DNA of 64,000 nucleotides. Origin: Amycolatopsis umgeniensis. Its GTDB lineage: Bacteria; Actinomycetota; Actinomycetes; Mycobacteriales; Pseudonocardiaceae. Below, in pieces: positions 58,816 through 64,000 of the stretch (positions within the stretch are counted from its first letter, which is position 1; each line of letters opens with the position of its first letter). Both the position numbers and the translations under genes were made by a program. Under the pieces are notes generated by a model that had not been told where the DNA came from, searched no databases, and saw only the letters and a program-made list of their open reading frames with translations. Where the stretch lies: NCBI RefSeq assembly GCF_014205155.1, contig NZ_JACHMX010000001.1, positions 7,998,001 through 8,062,000 on the forward strand, in the 5' to 3' direction.

Positions 58816-59340
58816 CTAGAGGACGTCCGTGTGCCGGATCCGGTACACCTGCAGGCGAAGCCCGTAGTACTTCTCGGTTTCGCCGACCCAGACCATCCCG
58901 AGCCGTTTCGCCGTCGCGATGGCGCGCACGTTGTTCGGCCGCGCGACGGCGAAGAGCTCGTCCGTGTCCTGGGTGAAAGCCCAGTCGAGCAGTGCGCGGG
59001 CGGCCTCGGAGGCGTAGCCCTCGCCCCAGGCGTCCGGATGCAACTGCCAGCTGATCTCCAGGTCCTCTTCGTACGGTGGCAGCAGATGGATGCCCAGTCC
59101 GCCGACGACCGCGCCGTCCTCCTTGCGCTGCACCGCCCATCTTCCGCGCGGCGGCACGAGATTGGGCTGCGCCTGTTGCCAGGCCTGCAGAACCGAACGC
59201 ATGGCCGCGGCGTCGGTCACCCGGTCCATCGCCGGGGTGAGCCAGCGAGTCACGTCAGTGGTGCCATAGATCGCCAGCGCGGCTTCGGCGTCGTCCTCGG
59301 ACCACTCTCGGATGACGAGCCTTTCGGTGGTCAAGTCCAT
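58816..59340 (-). CDS. GNAT acetyltransferase (RimJ/RimL-like)
   Basis: 174 residues of the GNAT_3 type: MDLTTERLVIREWSEDDAEAALAIYG at the start, LEISWQLHPDAWGEGYASEAARALLDWAF as acetyl-CoA loop, and PNNVRAIATAKRLGMVWVG near the end. RimJ-like members acetylate N-termini of ribosomal proteins or small amines. It is divergent from the HxlR gene and upstream of the P450 with a 143 bp gap. Confidence 0.88.
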   Translation of the reverse strand: MDLTTERLVIREWSEDDAEAALAIYGTTDVTRWLTPAMDRVTDAAAMRSVLQAWQQAQPNLVPPRGRWAVQRKEDGAVVGGLGIHLLPPYEEDLEISWQLHPDAWGEGYASEAARALLDWAFTQDTDELFAVARPNNVRAIATAKRLGMVWVGETEKYYGLRLQVYRIRHTDVL

Positions 59341-59418
59341 AACAGAACGTTACGCGCATAGGTGGGGTGATGGGGTGTCTCGATCATGACAACTCGGCAA
59401 CCCGCGTACCTTGGCCCC

Positions 59419-59787
59419 ATGCGCGCAGACGCTTCGACGACCCCCGAGCAGGCCTGTCCGATCGCCCCGGTGGTCGACCTCGTCTTCAGTCGCTGGACGA
59501 CGCCGATCCTGTGGGCGCTCAACGAATTCGGCAGGCAGCGGTTCGTCGAACTCGAGCGGCGCATCGGCACGATCACGCCGAAGGTGCTGACCCAGCGGCT
59601 GCGGCAACTGGAACGCGACGGCCTCCTCACCCGGACCTATCACGCGGAGGTTCCGCCGCGGGTCGAGTACGAGATCAGCGACCTGGGGCGGAGCCTGGCG
59701 CCGCTGTTCGCGACCCTCGCGGACTGGTCGGCGGAGAACTTGCCGAAGGTCGCGGAGGCTCGGTCCGCCTACGACTCCAGCTCGTGA
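59419..59787 (+). CDS. HxlR-family transcriptional regulator (second)
   Basis: 122 residues from the ATG at 59419; an ATG at 59386 would add 11. Single winged-helix HxlR domain with the conserved Cys near the N-terminus (ACPIAPVVDLVFSRWTTPILWALNEFGRQRFVELERRIGTITPKVLTQRLRQL). This Cys is the redox or electrophile sensor in several members. The divergent acetyltransferase gene is the natural target; no operon partner follows. Confidence 0.88.
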   Translation: MRADASTTPEQACPIAPVVDLVFSRWTTPILWALNEFGRQRFVELERRIGTITPKVLTQRLRQLERDGLLTRTYHAEVPPRVEYEISDLGRSLAPLFATLADWSAENLPKVAEARSAYDSSS

Positions 59788-59866
59788 GTGGCGAGTCGGG
59801 TTCAGGGTGTCTTCGGGGTCTGCTGGGTTCTGGGTGCGGTCCGTGAAGGGCCCCTTGCCTACTCTG

Positions 59867-59895
59867 AGGGTAGTGAAGGAGGCCTTCACTACCCT
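59867..59895. terminator. Hairpin AGGGTAGTGAAGG/CCTTCACTACCCT
   Basis: Perfect 13 bp arms with a 3-base loop, 80 bp after the HxlR gene. Upstream, GTGAAGGGCCCC at 59843 adds a competing arm. It shares CTGAGGGTAG with the hairpin at 11682-11728. Confidence 0.6.
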
Positions 59896-59972
59896 CGTCT
59901 GACTTGCGTGAGGACGGTGGTTGCGCGGGTCCATCCGGTCGCGGACCTGCAGCAGACAACCCGAGTGGGGAA

Positions 59973-59999
59973 GATTTGGGACGTTGAATGTCCCAAATC
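59973..59999. repeat. Palindrome with GATTTGGGAC arms
   Basis: GATTTGGGAC and GTCCCAAATC (10 bp perfect) around the 7-base loop GTTGAAT. Related to the palindrome at 51576-51622, whose loop is GTCAGAT and whose arms hold an extra C-G pair. Confidence 0.65.
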
Positions 60000-60050
60000 C
60001 TTCACGCTCGACCACCGGCCACGCCAGTGGGCAAGCAAATCAGGGGTCGC

Positions 60051-60085
60051 CAAGGAGGCCTTCACGGACTTGCCGGATCGCCACG
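60051..60085. repeat. 35 bp direct repeat of 52336-52369
   Basis: The stretch beginning CAAGGAGGCCTTCACGGA matches 52336-52369 with a single inserted G. The match continues weakly further, so both are copies of one dispersed element of which the 52300 copy is the complete hairpin. Confidence 0.7.
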
Positions 60086-60119
60086 TTCGCCCCATGCGCG
60101 CCGGCGGTCACTGCGGCTG

Positions 60120-60142
60120 CGCGTGAAGGACCCCTTCACGCG
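60120..60142. terminator. Hairpin CGCGTGAAGG/CCTTCACGCG
   Basis: Perfect 10 bp arms with the loop ACC, in the same intergenic region. Another short member of the GTGAAGG hairpin family. Confidence 0.6.
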
Positions 60143-60245
60143 GCTCAGCCGAGGAAACTCGACCTTCGCGCCTTCATGTACTTCAGGCGGGGGCAAGGGC
60201 GGCTTGGAAAGTTCGCCACGCCCGCAAGCTCACCGCCGCTTATTT

Positions 60246-60257
60246 GACCGATCGGTC
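60246..60257. promoter_or_regulatory. Operator palindrome GACCGATCGGTC upstream of tetR
   Basis: A perfect 12 bp palindrome 23 bp before the TetR GTG, within TTTGACCGATCGGTCCAGA. A related site (CGATCGG-CCAGA) lies before the downstream SDR gene, so both are probable TetR binding sites. Confidence 0.6.
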
Positions 60258-60280
60258 CAGAATCGGCTACGCTTGCCCTC

Positions 60281-60877
60281 GTGTCCCGGGTGAAGGAATT
60301 CGACGTCGACGCGGCCTGCGATGCCGCGCTGGAACTGTTCTGGCGACAGGGGTACGAGGCCACCTCGGTCAGTGACCTCGTCGCCGGACTCGGCATCGGC
60401 AAGGCCAGCCTCTACGCGACGTTCGGTACCAAGCATCAGCTGTACCTGACAGCCTTGAACCGCTACATCGCCCGGGGCAACGAGCGGTTCGTCGAGGACT
60501 TCGCCGGACCGGGGCCCGCACTCGACGGGGTGCGGCGGCTCATCGGCCGCTATCTCGCGGAAATACTCGGCGAGCCGGGGCGTAAGGGCTGCTTCGTGGT
60601 CAACGCCGCGATGGAGATGATGCCGAAGGATCCCGAGGTCGCGCGGGTGGTCGAGCGCAGCTGGGACGCGCTCGAGCTGGCCGTGCGGATGGCGTTGAGC
60701 CGGGCGAAGGCGCAGGGCGAACTCGCCGCCACCGCCGATCCGGAGGAGTTGGCCTGCTTCCTGCTCACCGTCCTGCAGGGGATGCGGGTGCTGAGCAAGG
60801 GGCCGGATCCCGCGGCGCGCGCCCGGGCGACGGCGAAGCAGGCCATCGCGGTCCTCGAGGCCGCTCGTCAGCACTAA
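60281..60877 (+). CDS. TetR-family regulator of the adjacent SDR gene
   Basis: 198 residues from GTG, without a clear ribosome-binding site (possibly leaderless). Helix-turn-helix in FDVDAACDAALELFWRQGYEATSVSDLVAGLGIGKASLYATFGTKHQLYL; effector domain with RKGCFVVNAAMEMMPKDPEV, as in the AcrR/NemR-like TetR_C group. Matching operator sequences before this gene and before the SDR gene point to autoregulation and control of the SDR. Confidence 0.9.
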   Translation: MSRVKEFDVDAACDAALELFWRQGYEATSVSDLVAGLGIGKASLYATFGTKHQLYLTALNRYIARGNERFVEDFAGPGPALDGVRRLIGRYLAEILGEPGRKGCFVVNAAMEMMPKDPEVARVVERSWDALELAVRMALSRAKAQGELAATADPEELACFLLTVLQGMRVLSKGPDPAARARATAKQAIAVLEAARQH

Positions 60878-60881
60878 ATAC

Positions 60882-60899
60882 TAGAACGATCGGACCAGA
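60882..60899. promoter_or_regulatory. Second TetR operator-like site
   Basis: TAGAACGATCGGACCAGA shares CGATCGG and CCAGA with the palindrome at 60246, in the gap between the TetR stop and the SDR start. Less symmetrical than the first site. Confidence 0.5.
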
Positions 60900-60902
60900 A
60901 AG

Positions 60903-61673
60903 TTGGGTACTGTGGGGAAGCGATTCAGCGGCAAGGTCGTCCTGGTCACCGGAGGAGGTTCCGGGATCGGCCGCGCCACGGCGGCGGCCTTCGCGCGCGA
61001 AGGCGCCCAGGTCGTCGTTTCCGGCAGGGACGGCGAGAAACTGCGTCAGACGGTTAAGGAGATCGAAGCCGAGGGAGGCGCGGCCGACGCGCTGGCCGCC
61101 GACGTGGGGGTCGGCGCCGAAGTCGAGCGCCTCGTCACCGAGACCGTGCGGCGGCACGGAAAACTCGACATCGCGTTCAACAACGCCGGGGTCCTCGGCA
61201 GCCCCGCGCCGACGGCGGATCTCGACGAGGACGGCTTCGAGGCCGTCGTGCGGACGAACCTCACCGGCACCTGGCTGTCGATGAAGCACGAGATCGCGCA
61301 GATGCGGGCGGGCGGTGGGGGAGTCATCGTCAACATGGCGTCCAACATCGGCTCGCACAGCCGCCTCCCCGGAATGGCCGCCTATGCCGCGTCGAAGGCC
61401 GCGGTGGACGCGCTGACCAGGACCGCCGCCCGCGATCACATCGCCGAGGGGATCCGGATCAACGCGGTCAGCCCCGGCGCCACCGACACCGGTATGTCCT
61501 TCCGTCCCGGTGAGACCGAGGCCGACCGCGCCGAACGGCTCGGCGCGGTCATCCCGCTCGGCCGGATCGGCGCGGTCGAGGAGATCGCCGCGGCGGTGCT
61601 CTGGCTGGCCTCCGACGAGTCCGCGTACGTCGTGGGGCACGACATCGTCCTGGACGGCGGCGTGAGCGCCTGA
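60903..61673 (+). CDS. Short-chain dehydrogenase/reductase
   Basis: 256 residues from a TTG at 60903; a GTG at 60912 (three codons in) is an equally good start. Classical SDR: cofactor loop TGGGSGIG, NNAGVLG, catalytic Ser in NMASNIGS, YAASK motif, and the SPGATDTGM segment after it. An NAD(P)-dependent oxidoreductase of unknown substrate, controlled by the TetR gene upstream through paired operators. Convergent with the TPP enzyme, with three bases between stops. Confidence 0.9.
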   Translation: MGTVGKRFSGKVVLVTGGGSGIGRATAAAFAREGAQVVVSGRDGEKLRQTVKEIEAEGGAADALAADVGVGAEVERLVTETVRRHGKLDIAFNNAGVLGSPAPTADLDEDGFEAVVRTNLTGTWLSMKHEIAQMRAGGGGVIVNMASNIGSHSRLPGMAAYAASKAAVDALTRTAARDHIAEGIRINAVSPGATDTGMSFRPGETEADRAERLGAVIPLGRIGAVEEIAAAVLWLASDESAYVVGHDIVLDGGVSA

Positions 61674-61676
61674 GTC

Positions 61677-63467
61677 TCAGCGGCGCGAAGGCAGCAGTTC
61701 CTGCATCTTCGTCTTGATCCCCTGTGTCACCAGGTGCCAGGCGTCGGGCTCGCCCTTGAGAACGGCTTCGGTCATCGACTTCAGCTGTTCGAAGGTGGCG
61801 TGCGGCGGGATCGGCGGAACTTCGGGGTCACAGCGGACGTCGAGCACGGTCGGCACGTCGGCCGACAGCGCGACTTCCCAGGCATCGCCGAGCAGGGCGG
61901 GATCGTCGACGGCGATCCCGCCGAGGCCGATCTCGAGCGCGAAGTCCGAATAGGACACTTCCGGCAGGCTCTGCGACGGCTCGAACTTCGGCGCCCCGCC
62001 CATGGCGCGCAGCTCCCACGTGACCTGGTTCAGGTCGCCGTTGTGGAACACGCAGATGACGCAGCGCTGATCCGCCCACAGTTCGCGGTACCGGGCGATG
62101 GTCAGCAGTTCCGCCATTCCGTTCATCTGCATCGCGCCGTCGCCGACCAGGGCGATCACCGGACGGTCGGGATGGGCGAACTTTGCACCGATCGCGTAGG
62201 GGACGCCGGAACCCATCGTCGCCAACGTGCCGGAAAGGGTGCCCCGCATCCGGCCGCGCATCCGGAGGTTCCTGGCGTACCAGTTGGTGGCCGAACCGGA
62301 ATCGGCGGTGACGATGGCGTCTTCGGGGATCCGCTCGGACAGTTCGTGCACGATCCGCATCGGGTTGACCGGTTCGGCGTCCAGCATCGCCTGGCGGGTC
62401 ACCGTCTCCTGCCACTCGCCGACGCGCTTTTCGATCCGCTCCCGCCAGCCGCGTTCGGTTTTGCGTTCCAGCAACGGGATCAGCTGTTGCAAGGCGCCCT
62501 TCGCGTCGCCGAGCAAATTGACCTCGGTCGGATAACGCAGCCCGAGGAAACGGGGATCGATGTCGATCTGCACGGCCCGCGCCTGGCCGAACTCGGGCAG
62601 GAATTGCGCGTACGGCATGTTCGAGCCGACGATGAGGAGCGTGTCGCAGTCTCGCATCATCTCGTACGTCGGCCGGGTGCCGAGAAGACCGATGGATCCG
62701 GTGACGTACGGCAGATCGTCGGGCAGGACGTCCTTGCCCAGCAACGCTTTCGCTATTCCGGCGCCGGTGAGTTCGGCGACTTCGCGTAGCTCGGTGACGG
62801 CGTTGCGCGCGCCCTGACCGATCAGGATCGCGACCTTTTCACCCGCGTTCAGCACCTCCGCGGCACGAGCGACCTCTTCCGAGGGCGGGATGACACTGGC
62901 CCTCGGGTGATCGGGCGGCGAGGACGGCACGTGCTTGAACTCGTGCTTCGGCGGGTGATAGGTCTCCTCCTGCAGATCCGCCGGGATGATCAGCGCCGTG
63001 GGCGCCCGCTGCGCGATGGCCGTGCGGAGGGCGCGGTCGAGCGCGTTCGGCAATTGTTCGGGGACGTTCACCTCGACGAGGTATTCGCTCGCGACGTCCT
63101 TGAACAACGCCTGCAGGTCCACCTCCTGCTGGTAACTGCCGCCCATCGCGCTGCGCGCCGTCTGCCCGACGATCGCGACCACCGGCACGTGGTCGAGTTT
63201 GGCGTCGTACAGGCCGTTGAGCAGGTGGATCGCGCCCGGGCCGGACGTCGCCATGCAGACACCGGGCCGCCCGCTCAGTTTCGCGTAGCCGACGGCCGCG
63301 AACGCCGCCATCTCTTCGTGGCGCGTCTGCACGAAGCGAGGCTTGTTCCCCGCCGCGCCGAACGCGGTCACCAGCCCGTTGATCCCGTCACCGGGGTAGG
63401 CGAAGACCTGCTCCACGTCCCATTCGCGCAGCCGGGTCAGAACATGGTCCGCAACGGTTTCGCTCAT
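61677..63467 (-). CDS. TPP-dependent pyruvate oxidase/dehydrogenase (quinone)-like enzyme
   Basis: 596 residues in the three-domain AHAS/POX layout: N-terminal PYR domain with the catalytic Glu in QTRHEEMAAFAAVGYAKLSG, central domain with SNMPYAQFLPEFGQARAVQIDID, and C-terminal PP domain with the TPP/Mg motif GDGAMQMNG ... FHNGDLNQV. It is closest in pattern to PoxB-type pyruvate:quinone oxidoreductases, which decarboxylate pyruvate to acetate and feed electrons to quinone; the C-terminal membrane-binding helix of E. coli PoxB is not obvious, so acetolactate-synthase-like activity cannot be excluded. The NDH-2 gene on the same strand lies upstream-most at the window edge. Confidence 0.85.
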   Translation of the reverse strand: MSETVADHVLTRLREWDVEQVFAYPGDGINGLVTAFGAAGNKPRFVQTRHEEMAAFAAVGYAKLSGRPGVCMATSGPGAIHLLNGLYDAKLDHVPVVAIVGQTARSAMGGSYQQEVDLQALFKDVASEYLVEVNVPEQLPNALDRALRTAIAQRAPTALIIPADLQEETYHPPKHEFKHVPSSPPDHPRASVIPPSEEVARAAEVLNAGEKVAILIGQGARNAVTELREVAELTGAGIAKALLGKDVLPDDLPYVTGSIGLLGTRPTYEMMRDCDTLLIVGSNMPYAQFLPEFGQARAVQIDIDPRFLGLRYPTEVNLLGDAKGALQQLIPLLERKTERGWRERIEKRVGEWQETVTRQAMLDAEPVNPMRIVHELSERIPEDAIVTADSGSATNWYARNLRMRGRMRGTLSGTLATMGSGVPYAIGAKFAHPDRPVIALVGDGAMQMNGMAELLTIARYRELWADQRCVICVFHNGDLNQVTWELRAMGGAPKFEPSQSLPEVSYSDFALEIGLGGIAVDDPALLGDAWEVALSADVPTVLDVRCDPEVPPIPPHATFEQLKSMTEAVLKGEPDAWHLVTQGIKTKMQELLPSRR

Positions 63468-63514
63468 GGGCGGCGGATACCGCAGCCTCCCGGCGGCTAA
63501 ACGTGCTCGAGGAT

Positions 63515-64000
63515 CTAACGCTTCGTGCGGGGCACTTCCGGCGAATCGGTGTCGAGCGGTACCGACGCCCCCCGGACGAGTCCCAATTGGACGGTCTGGC
63601 GTTTCGTCACCGCTTCCAGCGCCCAGTCGGTGGCGGTGCGCAGCCGGTTGCCCGGCATGGCCAGCAGGTGGTAGCCCCGCGTGACCGCCTTGGCGGCGAG
63701 CCCGGAAAGGGGGATGTGCAAGGGATTCGCCGCGGCCTGGTGGGCACCGAGGTCGACGACGAAGCCGAGATCGTGGTGCCGGTACGTGCCGTGCGAGCCG
63801 TACCCGAGGGACGCGGCCACGTTCCGCCCGGCGAGTCTGCCCTGCCGTTCGGCGTGCTGGGCCGTCATCGGCGTGTACTCGCCCGGCCTGGTCAGATCCG
63901 GGACGGCGGCCGCGTCGCCGCAGGCGTAGACGTCGCGCCGTCCGGGGACGTTCAGCCGCGCGGTGACGACGAGCCTGCCCTTGGCCGTTTCCAGCCCCAG
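63515..64000 (-). CDS. ndh: Type II NADH dehydrogenase (NDH-2), C-terminal part
   Basis: The frame runs off the window end; about 161 C-terminal residues are visible. They contain the second dinucleotide-domain end VPGRRDVYACGDAAAVPDL, the TPMTAQHAERQGRLAGRNVAA motif and a hydrophobic C-terminal stretch (GLAAKAVTRGYHLLAMPGNRLRTATDW) that associates with the membrane. NDH-2 oxidises NADH and reduces menaquinone without pumping protons. It would complement the PoxB-like enzyme and the oxidase as electron-transport genes. Confidence 0.85.
   Translation of the reverse strand: MGLETAKGRLVVTARLNVPGRRDVYACGDAAAVPDLTRPGEYTPMTAQHAERQGRLAGRNVAASLGYGSHGTYRHHDLGFVVDLGAHQAAANPLHIPLSGLAAKAVTRGYHLLAMPGNRLRTATDWALEAVTKRQTVQLGLVRGASVPLDTDSPEVPRTKR

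Larger units (their letters stand above)
59788..60280. other. Repeat-rich 493 bp intergenic region
   Basis: No gene found. It contains four inverted repeats: 59867-59895 and 60120-60142 (GTGAAGG family), 59973-59999 (GATTTGGGAC family) and the 35 bp stretch 60051-60085 repeated from 52336. It ends in the TetR operator at 60246. This is the densest cluster of the dispersed elements in the window. Confidence 0.7.

Overview
The window is high-GC actinomycete chromosome (GTG/TTG starts, F420 enzymes, an SsgA-like protein, a CseB/CseC-type two-component system, DUF222-HNH protein). Taken together this points to Pseudonocardiaceae, most likely Amycolatopsis; the genus is an inference. There is no phage, transposase, CRISPR, rRNA or complete tRNA. 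Large open frames opposite real genes are GC-skew shadows and are omitted.

Layout. (1) 1-9271: end of a lipid/polyketide locus on one strand: a PKS cut by the window edge (AT-ACP-KR), a KS-AT-DH-phosphopantetheinyl transferase protein, a free ACP, an alpha/beta hydrolase and a family-1 glycosyltransferase. The domain logic is that of PUFA, heterocyst-glycolipid and enediyne iterative synthases; a glycosylated lipid or polyketide is the reasonable guess. (2) 9426-17229: cytochrome oxidase subunit I, a DUF151 protein and a very long single-chain acyl-CoA carboxylase with eukaryote-like architecture. (3) 17230-22453: an array of palindromes behind a DUF222-HNH gene, a membrane glycosyltransferase, a diguanylate cyclase, and two tiny reading frames encoding peptides with the motif DNNW. 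(4) 22467-28305: MFS transporter, GlxA/AraC regulator, small enzymes, dinB with a LexA-like box at its start codon, RNase HI and a secreted M15-like peptidase. (5) 28502-37476: response regulator/histidine kinase/GerMN lipoprotein operon, PAP2 phosphatase, a second diguanylate cyclase, a P450 and a HTH-NB-ARC-TPR regulator. (6) 37698-48294: EamA transporter, two small unknown proteins, zinc alcohol dehydrogenase, F420-dependent glucose-6-phosphate dehydrogenase, SsgA-like protein coupled to a P-loop kinase, TPR protein, and an HxlR/SRPBCC/LLM set. (7) 48426-64000: KstD-like flavoprotein, pentapeptide-repeat membrane protein, TetR, amidase, IclR, Ser/Thr kinase, an atypical P450, a second HxlR, a TetR/SDR pair with matching operators, a pyruvate-oxidase-like TPP enzyme and the end of an NDH-2 gene.

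Gene ends are repeatedly occupied by related inverted repeats built on GTGAAGG...CCTTCAC, including two ~80 bp copies with 13 bp terminal inverted repeats (one inverted relative to the other), and by a second palindrome family built on GATTT(C)GGGAC. These look like dispersed non-coding elements acting as terminators. The most novel signals are the DNNW micro-ORFs, the palindrome array next to the HNH gene, the split PUFA-like synthase with its glycosyltransferase, the eukaryote-like carboxylase, and a P450 lacking the usual oxygen-activating residues.
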